Notes: generated by a model not told the origin, from the letters alone. Shown: positions 13,520 to 21,211, counted from the stretch's first letter. The stretch is DNA of 25,544 bases from Verrucomicrobiota bacterium (GCA_003219345.1 QHOP01000310.1:1-25544); one strand, 5' to 3'. Made by a program: numbers and translations.

Positions 13520-14614
13520 ATGATGAAATCGAACCTGCTGATGCTCCTTCTGGCCGCCGACATCGCCGTCGGCACGCCGGTCAAAACATACGCGGCTGAA
13601 ACGGCAACGGAGGACGCCGAGGCCGCCTGGAAGACCGTGCAAAAGGCCCTGCGCCCGCCGACGCCGCCTGCGGAATGGCAAACCAATCGTCCTTCGGCCG
13701 AAGAAATCGAAAAATTTCAGCAGCGACAAGGCAGGCTGGCCGCCGAAGCCGCAGACAGAGCGAAGGATTTTTACACCCGTTTCCCGAATCATCCCAGAGC
13801 CGCGGAAGCGCGCAAAAAAGAATATGAAATGGCCGGCATCGCGGCGCGACTCGGCAGCACCGACATCGAGCCCAGGCTCGCGGCATTGGAAGCTGAACGC
13901 GCCAAAGACCCCGGCCTCAACGAAGACGAGCGATTTGAACTCCGCGCGCGATCGATGCAACGCGCGGCGATGAAGAAGCAGTCCGAAGGCATGACCGCAG
14001 TTAGCGCCGAAATGGAGAAAGGCGCGCGCGCGCTGCAAAAGGAGTTCCCGAAACGACCCGAGGTTTACGGGATGCTGCTTCAGGTTGCGTCCAACAGCGA
14101 GGGCGACCAGGCCCGCAAAATCGCGCACGAAATCGTGGACAACGCGGCGGCGCCCGACGACGTCAAGGACGCAGCCAAAGGGTTGTTGAAAAAACTGGAC
14201 GCGCTCGGCAAAGCACTGGCCATTAAATTTACGGCGGTGGACGGCCGCGAAGTGGACTTGAACAAGTTGCAGGGCAAGGTCGTGCTGGTGGATTTCTGGG
14301 CCACCTGGTGCCCGCCGTGCGTCGCCGAAGTCCCCAACGTGCGGGCAGCCTACGAGAGATTGCATCCGAAAGGCTTCGAAATCGTCGGCGTCAGCTTCGA
14401 CCAGGAGAAAGAGGCTTTGGAAAAGTTTGTCGCGAAGGAGAAAATGACCTGGCCGCAATATTTCGACGGCCAGGGCTGGCAGAACCAATTCGGCCGCGAA
14501 TTCGGCATCACCGGCATTCCCGCCATGTGGCTGGTCGATAAAAAGGGTGTGCTCCGTGACATGAATGGGCGGGAAGAGCTGGCGGAAAAAGTTGAAAAAC
14601 TGCTCGCAGAATAG
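13520..14614 (+). CDS. TlpA-type thioredoxin with a helical N-terminal domain (copy 2)
   Basis: A 364-residue exported protein: a signal peptide (MMKSNLLMLLLAADIAVGTPVKTYA), then about 200 residues of charged helical sequence. Those helices resemble TPR-like repeats (RAKDFYTRFPNHPRAAEARKKEYEM, RALQKEFPKRPEVYGMLLQVA). A C-terminal TlpA domain starts at KALAIKFTAVDGREVDLNKLQGKVVLVDFWATWCPPC, with redox cysteines C264 and C267 and the cis-proline motif ITGIPAMWLVDKKG. The thioredoxin part is closely similar to the upstream gene. ATGs at 13520 and 13523 are both possible starts. The helical region may bind a partner or substrate. A weak hairpin terminator candidate follows at 14657. Confidence 0.9.
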   Translation: MMKSNLLMLLLAADIAVGTPVKTYAAETATEDAEAAWKTVQKALRPPTPPAEWQTNRPSAEEIEKFQQRQGRLAAEAADRAKDFYTRFPNHPRAAEARKKEYEMAGIAARLGSTDIEPRLAALEAERAKDPGLNEDERFELRARSMQRAAMKKQSEGMTAVSAEMEKGARALQKEFPKRPEVYGMLLQVASNSEGDQARKIAHEIVDNAAAPDDVKDAAKGLLKKLDALGKALAIKFTAVDGREVDLNKLQGKVVLVDFWATWCPPCVAEVPNVRAAYERLHPKGFEIVGVSFDQEKEALEKFVAKEKMTWPQYFDGQGWQNQFGREFGITGIPAMWLVDKKGVLRDMNGREELAEKVEKLLAE

Positions 14615-14656
14615 AGTTGCCCCGCGGCCTGACGGGCTGTCGGACATAACCTATCT

Positions 14657-14684
14657 GCGCAAGGCAGTGTCTGCCTTATTGCGC
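14657..14684 (+). terminator. Candidate hairpin terminator after the tandem thioredoxins
   Basis: AAGGCAG (14661-14667) pairs with CTGCCTT (14671-14677) around a TGT loop. An outer GCGC/GCGC pair (14657-14660 and 14681-14684) is offset by a 3-nt bulge. Only a short GTTTCC follows rather than a proper T-run, so intrinsic termination is plausible but not strong. Confidence 0.35.
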
Positions 14685-14746
14685 GTTTCCGTCGCTCATC
14701 TGAACTTCCTGCTTCATCCTTCCGGGGCCTGAACTTGGCCGTCAAT

Positions 14747-15142
14747 ATGGATGCGCTCACCAACCTGCTCTGGCACGATGGAAATTTCATGGGCATCGAA
14801 TGGAACGTCTGGAAAGTGGTCGGCTGGCTCGGCAACGCGACTTTCTTCTCCCGCTTTTTTGTCCAATGGTACGCAACGGAGAAAACCAAGCAGGTAGTCG
14901 TGCCAACGGCATTCTGGTGGCTAAGCCTGATCGGTTCGTTCCTGCTGCTCTGTTATGCCCTTTTCTACAAACGAGACTCCGTCTTCATCTTCGCTTACGC
15001 ATTCACCTGGATTCCCTACGTTCGGAATCTGATCATCCATCGCCGACACAAGGAGGCGCGTCTTGTCTGTCCCGCCTGCGGAGTTGATTCCCCGCCCTCG
15101 GCCAGTTATTGCGCCCAATGCGGAACGAAACTGAGCGTGTGA
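14747..15142 (+). CDS. LAB_N-domain membrane protein with C-terminal zinc ribbon
   Basis: A 131-residue membrane protein whose first part matches the lipid-A-disaccharide synthase N-terminal domain (LAB_N), a small multi-helix module often found as a free-standing protein. The segments VVGWLGNATFFSRFFVQWYATEKTKQVVVPTAFWWLSLIGSFLLLCYALF and RDSVFIFAYAFTWIPYVRNLIIHRR are typical. After the last helix a cytoplasmic tail carries CPACGVDSPPSASYCAQCG, a four-cysteine zinc ribbon not normally part of LAB_N. The ATG at 14747 is preferred over a TTG at 14735. A role in lipid or glycolipid handling is a guess from the family. Confidence 0.85.
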   Translation: MDALTNLLWHDGNFMGIEWNVWKVVGWLGNATFFSRFFVQWYATEKTKQVVVPTAFWWLSLIGSFLLLCYALFYKRDSVFIFAYAFTWIPYVRNLIIHRRHKEARLVCPACGVDSPPSASYCAQCGTKLSV

Positions 15143-15183
15143 ATGTTGATCCGGTTTGCAGTCAACTCCCTCCGACCGGGAAA

Positions 15184-15588
15184 TTATTTCCCCGTCCTGC
15201 CGGCCGACGGCAGGGGAGCAGGCGCTGGCGGTGAAGCCTGGTCGGGGGCGGCGGGTTTGATGCCGTACCTCTCCAGGATGGGATTGAGGTCGGAATGGAC
15301 CTGAGCGAAGGATTGAAGGTTAGTAACAAGCTTGTTCACGAGCGGCCATTTGACCGTTTGAAATTCCTGCACCATCCTCCTCGCCTCATTCAATTCCGTC
15401 TGCACCGTGCGGTCCTGATAAAACAGAAAGGCGTTGACGGCTGCGCTCAACAGGAGCATGGCCAGCAAAGTGGTGTTGAGCAACGACCGCAAACGGCGAA
15501 GCTCTTCGAGCAACGCCTGCCGCGAGGCAGGCTCTTCCACACCGGGCATCGTTCGAGCAGCTACGCCGGCATTTTCCGTTTCATTCAT
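15184..15588 (-). CDS. Small single-pass membrane protein with coiled-coil character
   Basis: A 134-residue protein with a charged helical N-terminus (RQALLEELRRLRSLLNTT), one membrane helix (about residues 38-57, TTLLAMLLLSAAVNAFLFY) and a helical periplasmic region (TELNEARRMVQEFQ...VNKLVTNLQSFAQ). It ends in a Pro/Ala-rich tail. No known family is recognised. Its start lies 4 bp after the stop of the gene at 15593-15874, which has the same layout, so the two are probably translated together and may interact through their helices. Confidence 0.6.
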   Translation of the reverse strand: MNETENAGVAARTMPGVEEPASRQALLEELRRLRSLLNTTLLAMLLLSAAVNAFLFYQDRTVQTELNEARRMVQEFQTVKWPLVNKLVTNLQSFAQVHSDLNPILERYGIKPAAPDQASPPAPAPLPSAGRTGK

Positions 15589-15592
15589 AGTA

Positions 15593-15874
15593 TCATCTGC
15601 CGTCGGGTTTCGGGCTGGCTGGCGCCGCGGAATTGGTTTTGAAATTCAAGGATACGAGGAGCGAATCGATAGCGGGGTTGCGTTTGCTGTACTCCAGTGT
15701 TTCGTTGAGCAGAGCCTGGGCGGAGTTCAACCTGTTATTGACTTCCACCAGCATCGGCTGAAGACCTCGCAACTGACGGGTCGCGAAAAAAACACGCGCC
15801 ACCAGCAAGGCTGCCGCGAAGGCCGCCACAACCAACACGCCGACCAACACTGCCGTGAACGCATTGTTCCTCAT
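15593..15874 (-). CDS. Small single-pass membrane protein, partner of the next gene
   Basis: A 93-residue protein beginning MRNNAFTAVLVGVLVVAAFAAALLVARVFF, an N-terminal membrane helix. A helical segment (RGLQPMLVEVNNRLNSAQALLNETLEYSKRN) and a Pro/Ala-rich tail follow. The start at 15874 is chosen because a longer frame upstream has no hydrophobic or conserved character. It precedes the similarly built 134-residue protein gene by 4 bp. Function is unknown; the pair could form a small membrane complex. Confidence 0.58.
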   Translation of the reverse strand: MRNNAFTAVLVGVLVVAAFAAALLVARVFFATRQLRGLQPMLVEVNNRLNSAQALLNETLEYSKRNPAIDSLLVSLNFKTNSAAPASPKPDGR

Positions 15875-16157
15875 CAACGTCAAACGGACTCTACCGGGCG
15901 GTCCTGCGGCTTGTCCAATTTGTTTTTGCGACGCGTGCTGCCCAGGGCACGAAACTTTTTCTCGTCCGATGCGTCTGGCGTTCAACTCGAAAAGATGAGC
16001 ATCGTCCCGGCCAGTCCCTCCGGAGTTTGATTGCTTGTGGCGCGAGGAGCAGCGCGATGTAAGCGTGCATTGCGCTTGCCGATGTTGTTCCGATTGCGGG
16101 ATTTGGCTGCACCATCGCGATTGACGGCAAGGCAGTTTCTGGTCAGAAATAAGGCGC

Positions 16158-16376
16158 GTGGCGAAGGAAGAACCAATTGAACTGACCGGCACCGTGACTC
16201 AAGTATTGCCCGGTACGATGTTTCGGGTGGCCCTGCCAAATGGGCATGAGGTTTTGGCTCACATTTCAGGCAAAATGCGAAAAAATTTCATCCGCATCAG
16301 CGTGGGCGACAAAGTCAAAGTCGAAATGTCTCCCTACGATCTCGGCAAAGCGCGCATTACCTATCGCGAATTTTAA
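16158..16376 (+). CDS. infA: Translation initiation factor IF-1
   Basis: A 72-residue S1/OB-fold protein. It has the IF-1 sequence in nearly canonical form: EEPIELTGTVTQVLPGTMFRVALPNGHEVLAHISGKMRKNFIRISVGDKVKVEMSPYDLGKARITYR. It binds the ribosomal A site during initiation. The start is GTG at 16158. The gene converges on the ABC permease gene with only 16 bp between. The 283 bp upstream hold no gene; infA is not linked to ribosomal protein genes here. Confidence 0.96.
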   Translation: MAKEEPIELTGTVTQVLPGTMFRVALPNGHEVLAHISGKMRKNFIRISVGDKVKVEMSPYDLGKARITYREF

Positions 16377-16392
16377 AACGCGCAGCGGAGAA

Positions 16393-17610
16393 TCACTCGT
16401 AACGCAGCGCGTCGATGGGATCGAGCCGGGATGCCTTGAGTGAAGGGTAGAAGCCAAAGAAGATGCCGATAGCCGCGCTCACTCCGAAGGCGAGAATGAT
16501 CGAGTCGGCCGAGGTCAGCGTTGGCCAGCCCAACTGTTGCGTCACCAGCCTCGAGCAGGCCACGCCGAAACAGATTCCGAGTGCTCCCCCTGCCACACTG
16601 AGAGTCACGGCTTCAGTGAGGAACTGCAGCAGGATGTCCCGGCTGCGCGCGCCCACCGCAAGGCGAACGCCGATTTCGCGAGTGCGTTCGGTCACACTCA
16701 CGAGCATGATATTCATCACGCCGATGCCTCCGACGATGAGCGAAATCAAGGCCACATAAAAGAGAAGTTCCCGCGTCGTCCGGGCCTGTGCGTCCGCGAA
16801 TTCGGTGATGTCCCGCTGCGTTCGCACCAGAAAGTCGTCGTCCCTGCCGGCGGTGATTTTGTGACGCTGGCGAAGGAGATCGGTGATCTGGTTGGTCAGC
16901 GTGTTCACCACCTGCGGACCGACGGCCTGAATCATCAGAGACCGAAAAGTCGTGTCGCCCGTCAGGCGCTTCATAGCGCTCGTGTAGGGCAGGAGCAACA
17001 CATCATCCTGATCGCGGCCCCACATGTCGGTTCCTTTTGTGGAAAGTATCCCAACGATGCGAAAGGGAGCATTCTTCACTCGGACAATCTGGCCGACAGG
17101 ATCTTCGTCGCCGAACAAAGTTTCGGCGGTAGTCTTGCCAATCAGAGCGACCTTTTGCGCGTTGCGAACGTCGGCCTCGCTAAAACTTTCCCCGACGGCG
17201 CAAGGCCAGGAACGAACCTCGAGGTAATCGGCTCCCACCCCCATAATCTGCGAGTTGATGTTCTGATTGCCCGCCGCCAACTGTGCAAAATTTCGCACTT
17301 CCGGGCTGACGCCATTGACGCCGGGAATCTCCTTGCGGATGGCCTCGTAATCGTCTTGCGTCAGCGTCCCGGCAGATCCGAATCCCATCCGGAACCCGCC
17401 GCGCGATACCGTTCCCGAAAGAACCGTAATCACGTTCTGTCCGAGCGTGGCGATGCTCGCCTCCAGTTGCGCCTTGGCGCCGTTGCCGAGGCTGACCATG
17501 GCAATCACAGCACCGACGCCAAAAATAATTCCAAGCATCGTAAGCAACGTGCGGAGCGTGTTCCGGCGCAACGCGCGCGCGGCAATTTTGAGTGTCTTGA
17601 GAAGAATCAC
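16393..17610 (-). CDS. MacB-type ABC transporter permease
   Basis: A 405-residue FtsX/MacB permease of the inner membrane. It has an N-terminal helix with LRTLLTMLGIIFGVGAVIAMVSLGNG, a large periplasmic MacB-PCD domain (about residues 50-270), and three C-terminal helices containing GGIGVMNIMLVSVTERTREIGVRLAVGARSRDIL and the closing LKASRLDPIDALRYE. The ATPase is encoded separately upstream, overlapping as GTGA (17607-17610), and a MacA-like adaptor precedes that. Together they would form a tripartite efflux or lipoprotein/peptide export pump with an outer-membrane channel encoded elsewhere. This permease is intact. The start is GTG. Confidence 0.92.
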   Translation of the reverse strand: MILLKTLKIAARALRRNTLRTLLTMLGIIFGVGAVIAMVSLGNGAKAQLEASIATLGQNVITVLSGTVSRGGFRMGFGSAGTLTQDDYEAIRKEIPGVNGVSPEVRNFAQLAAGNQNINSQIMGVGADYLEVRSWPCAVGESFSEADVRNAQKVALIGKTTAETLFGDEDPVGQIVRVKNAPFRIVGILSTKGTDMWGRDQDDVLLLPYTSAMKRLTGDTTFRSLMIQAVGPQVVNTLTNQITDLLRQRHKITAGRDDDFLVRTQRDITEFADAQARTTRELLFYVALISLIVGGIGVMNIMLVSVTERTREIGVRLAVGARSRDILLQFLTEAVTLSVAGGALGICFGVACSRLVTQQLGWPTLTSADSIILAFGVSAAIGIFFGFYPSLKASRLDPIDALRYE

Positions 17611-18307
17611 GGCGCGAGTTGAACGGCTTGTTGTTGCCGCACGAGTTCGTTGAGCTCTTCGACAGCATTAAGCCGGCTGATGACCGGCTGGTCGCTGACG
17701 ATGCGTCCGTCGCGCATCACCACGGTTCGCATCGCGTAACGGGCGATGTCGAGTTCGTGAGTCACCATCACGACCGTCATGCCGCGGCGGTTGAGATCCT
17801 GGAAGATGCCCATGATTTCAATGCTCGTGTGGGTGTCGAGGTTCCCGGTCGGCTCATCAGCGAGCAGCAGCTTGGGTTGATTGACCAGCGCTCGCGCAAT
17901 GGCGACGCGCTGCTGTTGGCCGCCCGAGAGCTGGCTGGGATGATGGTCGAGGCGGTCACCGAGGCCAACCAGATCGAGTGCTTTCTCCGCCCGCTCCTGT
18001 TGCTCGCGGCCGCGGATTCCCGGACGCGAATAGAGCATGGGCAGTTCGACGTTCTCAAACGCCGACGTGCGCGCGAGCAGGTTGAACCCCTGGAAAACGA
18101 AACCGATTGATAACGCCCCGAAGTCGGGCGGTCGAGACAGCCGATGGTGTTCATCATTGTGGATTTGCCGGAGCCGCTTGCGCCCATGATGGCGACAAAC
18201 TCCCCCGGCTGAACTTCCAGCGAGACATTCCGCACGGCGTGCACGTCCACCTCGCCGGTGTGATATGTCTTGGAGAAGTTCTCCAGCTTGATGATAGGTT
18301 GTTGCAT
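17607..18307 (-). pseudogene. MacB/LolD-type ABC transporter ATPase, frame broken near the Q-loop
   Basis: The N-terminal frame from ATG 18307 reads MQQPIIKLENFSKTYHTGEVDVHAVRNVSLEVQPGEFVAIMGASGSGKSTMMNTIGCLDRPTSGRY, with Walker A GASGSGKST. At about 18107-18110 it passes to another frame that continues IGFVFQGFNLLARTSAFENVELPMLY (Q-loop), SQLSGGQQQRVAIARAL (signature) and LLLADEPTGNLDT (Walker B), and ends at 17607. The roughly 22 residues normally between SGRY and IGFVFQ (the LLDG...IRN segment) are missing. The gene has therefore lost about 65-70 nt with a frame change. Neighbouring adaptor and permease genes suggest it should be functional, so sequence or assembly error must be considered. 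Everything else looks like an ordinary MacB-type ATPase. Confidence 0.82.
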
Positions 18308-18326
18308 AGCCACCAAACAAACTTCC

Positions 18327-19762
18327 TCAACGCCCACGAGGCCCGCCGCGGCCAAAGGGGCTGCTGCCTTGCGGCGCTTGCGCGCTCGCCGTGGCGGCTA
18401 CGGGCAGGTTCACACCGGCGATGACCTCGTCACCTTCCTTCAAACCATCGATGACTTCGGTGTAGCTACCGTCCGTGATCCCCACCTTGACGGTCACCGG
18501 TTTGGCCATCTCAATCTCTTTGCCCGTCGGCAACCTGGTCTGGGCCAGCACGTAAATCGTGCGTGTTACTGGACCTTCCTGGCGGCTGACTGTCTCACTC
18601 GACCCGCGGAAACCCCGTCCGCTGGCGGAGCCGCCATCCCCGCCAGGCCCGCGGCCACCGCCCCCGCGCTCGCGGAACTGGCGCCGCGCGGCCTCGCGTT
18701 GCTCTGGCGTGAGGGTGTCCATCCATTTGCGGACCTCTTCAACGCCATTCGGTTGGCGCCCTTCCGCCACCCAAGGAGGCGTGGGAGGATCGCCGGACAA
18801 AGCCGCGGACGCCGTGGCGTTCGTCGCGTTGCCAGTCGAACCTCCTCTTGCTGGAGGCGAGTTGGTCGGCGGCTTCAGAATCGCATTGTCCGGCGGGCGA
18901 AAACGCAACGCGGCATTCGGAATCTTGAGCGCGTCGCGATGCTGAGCGGTGATGATCGACGCGTTCGCGGTCATTCCCGGACGAAGCTTCAGGTCGTCGT
19001 TATTCACTGCCACGACGGCCGTGTACGTAACGACGTTCTGATTCGTCGTCGGCGCGTAACGCACCTGCTTGATGGCGCCGTGAAATTGGCGGGTGGGAAA
19101 CGCATCCACCGTGAACGTGACCGGATGTCCTTCCTCGACGCCGCCGACGTCGGCCTCCGAGACCATGGCATCGATCTCCATTTTGCTGAGGTCGTTGGCA
19201 ATCTCAAAAAGCTTGGGGGTGTTGAAACTCGCCGCCACGGTCTGCCCGACCGTGACCGCCCGGTCGATGACAATCCCGTTGATGGGCGAATAGATCGTAC
19301 AGCGTTGCAGGTCCACTTTTGCTTTCTCCACCTGGGCCTGTCTCGTCGTGACCGTCGCTTCCGCCTGATGGAGCGCGGCTATCGTTGTGTCGTAGTCCGA
19401 TTTCGAGATCAGAGCGTTCTTGTAAAGCTCCTCGGCCCGTTTGGCGTTAATTTGTGCCAGTTCCAAAGCCGCCTGCGCATTGGCCAGATCGGCTTTGTTT
19501 TGATTCAGCGCAAACTCATAGGTCGATGCGTCGATCTGAGCGAGCATGTCACCTAATTTCACCCGAGAATTAAAGTCAACCAGGATATTGGTGATGATGC
19601 CGGAAACCTGGCTGCCGACCTGGACGTCGATAACCGGCGTCAAATTGCCGTTGGCCGTCACCACCTGGGTGATTTCGCCTTTGGTGATCGCCGCGGTTTT
19701 GAAATCGAACGCCGGATCTTTTGGACGCTTCACGTAAGCGACCGCGCCAACGGCTACTGCAT
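18327..19762 (-). CDS. MacA-like periplasmic adaptor, N-terminus apparently lost
   Basis: An HlyD/MacA-family membrane-fusion adaptor of about 475 residues. Sequence from AVAYVKRPKDPAFDFKTAAITKGEITQVVTANGNLTPVIDVQVGSQVSG runs through a coiled-coil hairpin (NKADLANAQAALELAQINAKRAEELYKNALISKSDYDTTIAALHQAEATV), the lipoyl half-motif (CTIYSPINGIVIDRAVTVGQTV), the beta-barrel and the membrane-proximal domain. A low-complexity Gly/Arg/Ser insert occurs near the C-terminus (RERGGGGRGPGGDGGSASGRG). An ATG (19762) directly abuts the TAA of the upstream gene, as expected for the true start, but it is out of frame with the body and hits a stop after one codon. The N-terminal membrane helix is absent. 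A short deletion with a frame change just after the start is the simplest reading. The gene sits before the ATPase and permease genes. Confidence 0.75.
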
Positions 19763-20209
19763 TTAAGGGCCGTTCGCGCGCGGTTCCGGTGCGCCCTCGG
19801 GCGCCCCGGGAGCATCCTGCGGCGGCTTGAATCGATTGCGCATGGACTCCTGCCGTTTCTTTTCCATCTCCTCGAATTTCGTTCGCTGGGCAGAGTCGAG
19901 CACCTTGACAATCCTTTCGTTCGAGCTGCGAACGATCTCTTCGATTTCTTTGATCGTCCGCGAATGAATGGCATCCATCTCCTTCCCGCGTTTCTCGAGA
20001 ATCGGGTCGATTTCCCGCACTTGCTCCGGCCTCAGGTTGAGCTCGGATTGCAGACGATGCCGGACGCGGTCGCAAATCGTCTTGCCGTCCGGCGGGTGCC
20101 ACCATCTTTGTTTGGCGCCGGTCCAGCCCAACACAGCGCCGGTCACGCCGCCGACGAGGAAAATCGCGGCCAGATACACGATGATTTTGTTTTTGGTCAA
20201 ATGACTCAT
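19763..20209 (-). CDS. CpxP/Spy-like periplasmic sensor protein
   Basis: A 148-residue protein with an N-terminal membrane helix (KNKIIVYLAAIFLVGGVTGAVLGW). A helical periplasmic domain follows (CDRVRHRLQSELNLRPEQVREIDPILEKRGKEMDAIHSRTIKEIEEIVRSSNERIVKVLDSAQRTKFEEMEKKRQE), the layout of heavy-metal-sensor / CpxP-like proteins, with the LTPEQ-like LRPEQVREI motif. It ends in a Pro/Ala-rich tail. Its ATG overlaps the stop of the putative anti-sigma gene as ATGA (20206-20209). In related operons such proteins monitor the envelope and influence the sigma/anti-sigma pair, which fits the operon order here. Confidence 0.78.
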   Translation of the reverse strand: MSHLTKNKIIVYLAAIFLVGGVTGAVLGWTGAKQRWWHPPDGKTICDRVRHRLQSELNLRPEQVREIDPILEKRGKEMDAIHSRTIKEIEEIVRSSNERIVKVLDSAQRTKFEEMEKKRQESMRNRFKPPQDAPGAPEGAPEPRANGP

Positions 20210-20493
20210 GGCAACATGCTCATTCGAATCGCGGAGTCCGCGATGGCCACCGAGCCAGGCTCACGTTCCTTCAATGCTTGATAATTCATGGCCACACTCA
20301 GCAGCAGGATAAGGCTGGCGCACACCAACGCCCCTCGCAGCAACAACGTCCACGGCAACGCTTCTTCCGGCTCCTGCCGTCCGCGCCAACTGGCAACGAC
20401 GCGGGTGTCAAAACCAAACGGCATTTCCGCCGGCGGTCCTGCCGGTGCCCGCCGCGCCGTTTCTGCCAGACGTTTCCAGAAATCGGGTTTCAT
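20206..20493 (-). CDS. Putative anti-sigma factor (short membrane protein)
   Basis: A 95-residue protein starting MKPDFWKRLAETARRAP. It has a soluble N-terminal part (about 1-48) and one membrane helix (LLLRGALVCASLILLLSVAMNY), then a short periplasmic tail. It contains no zinc-binding HxxxCxxC motif, so it is not a ZAS anti-sigma factor. The assignment rests on position: the start is 2 nt after the sigma-factor stop and the stop overlaps the CpxP-like start. The longer frame upstream is ignored because it lies wholly within the sigma gene. Confidence 0.55.
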   Translation of the reverse strand: MKPDFWKRLAETARRAPAGPPAEMPFGFDTRVVASWRGRQEPEEALPWTLLLRGALVCASLILLLSVAMNYQALKEREPGSVAIADSAIRMSMLP

Positions 20494-20495
20494 CG

Positions 20496-21086
20496 TTATT
20501 CCTGCATCATTTTGGCAAACTGCTTGCGCAATTTCATCCGCGCGCGGAAGGCCCGGACTTTGATCAGCGAGCCGCTCCACCCCGTTCGTTCCCTGACTTC
20601 TTCGACCGAACGCTCTTCCAAATCCAGCATCGTCAGTATCAGGCGGTCTTTGGGCAGGAGCGTTTCCAACATTTTGTGCGCCAGTTCGCGCGCGGTCAAT
20701 TGCTCGGACGGGTCAGGCCCTTTCGCCGTGGCAACCACTCTCTCCATCGCTTCCGCCTCGCCTTCATTCAAGTCGGCCCAGCGCAACTCCGGCCGGCACT
20801 TCTCGGCGCGCAGCGCGTTGAGGCAGGTGTTCACCGCCACACGCGAAACCCAGTGCTCGAACGGAACGCTGCCGGAGTACTGGTCAACGTGCGCGAAGAT
20901 TTTGCCAAACACCATTTGAGCCAGGTCTTCTTCGTCCGTCCGCCGCGGCAAATGCGAGCGCACTATCTTCATGACCAGAGGATAGAGCTCGCGCACCAGC
21001 GCCCGCGCCGCATCCTCGTCTCGTTGGCGCACGCGTTCCAAGCAGGCCGCCATGTCGAGGCCGGCCTCAGCCATAGTTTGTTCCAT
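20496..21086 (-). CDS. ECF-type RNA polymerase sigma factor
   Basis: A 196-residue sigma-70 family protein with region 2 (about 28-95: ALVRELYPLVMKIVRSHLPRRTDEEDLAQMVFGKIFAHVDQYSGSVPFEHWVSRVAVNTCLNALR). A linker follows, then region 4 with a helix-turn-helix (about 130-185: ELAHKMLETLLPKDRLILTMLDLEERSVEEVRERTGWSGSLIKVRAFRARMKLRKQ). There is no region 1.1 or 3, so it is of the extracytoplasmic-function class. It heads the operon sigma / putative anti-sigma / CpxP-like / MacA / MacB, suggesting control of envelope stress or efflux. A candidate promoter of ECF type lies just upstream (21109-21137), consistent with autoregulation. Confidence 0.9.
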   Translation of the reverse strand: MEQTMAEAGLDMAACLERVRQRDEDAARALVRELYPLVMKIVRSHLPRRTDEEDLAQMVFGKIFAHVDQYSGSVPFEHWVSRVAVNTCLNALRAEKCRPELRWADLNEGEAEAMERVVATAKGPDPSEQLTARELAHKMLETLLPKDRLILTMLDLEERSVEEVRERTGWSGSLIKVRAFRARMKLRKQFAKMMQE

Positions 21087-21108
21087 AACTGCGAAACCAC
21101 ATAGCCTG

Positions 21109-21137
21109 ATGACCCTTAACGGTCAGCGATGGTTACA
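21109..21137 (-). promoter_or_regulatory. Candidate ECF-type promoter of the sigma-factor operon
   Basis: On the minus strand TGTAAC (21137-21132) is followed by a 17-nt spacer and GGTCAT (21114-21109), 22 nt before the sigma-factor ATG. TGTAAC/TGAAAC-type -35 elements are typical of ECF sigma factors, and GTC is common in their -10. This is motif matching only and has not been compared with other sites. Confidence 0.3.
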
Positions 21138-21183
21138 GGCTGGGACATTTCAATAACCGAAACCCAAACCGCGCGCGACACCA

Positions 21184-21211
21184 AACTTTGAACTTTGAAC
21201 TCCGAATTCCG
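21184..21211. repeat. Heptamer array upstream of the metallo-hydrolase gene
   Basis: Four consecutive 7-nt units: AACTTTG, AACTTTG, AACTCCG and AATTCCG. The array ends 17 nt before the ATG at 21229. The last two units match the hisC array on its coding strand (unit form AATTCCG/CATTCCG), indicating one repeat family. Confidence 0.7.

Noticed and set aside
13505..14647. Minus-strand open frame opposite the second thioredoxin gene
   Set aside because: It is antisense to a gene with an intact CxxC thioredoxin domain; the translation is Phe/Arg-rich without motifs.
15875..16157. Possible structured RNA or extra gene upstream of infA
   Set aside because: No tRNA-like fold, long hairpin or convincing reading frame was found; apparent frames lack conserved character.
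16537..17622. Plus-strand open frame opposite the MacB permease
   Set aside because: The permease on the other strand has complete family motifs; this frame has none.
18395..18415. GTAGCCGCC-like sequence in the 3' end of the MacA-like gene as another palindrome copy
   Set aside because: Only the first nine bases match and there is no opposing arm, so it is better explained by Val-Ala-Ala codons.
18270..19556. Long plus-strand open frame (428 codons) opposite the MacA-like gene
   Set aside because: It is antisense to a conserved coiled-coil/lipoyl adaptor and its product is Arg-rich and motif-free.
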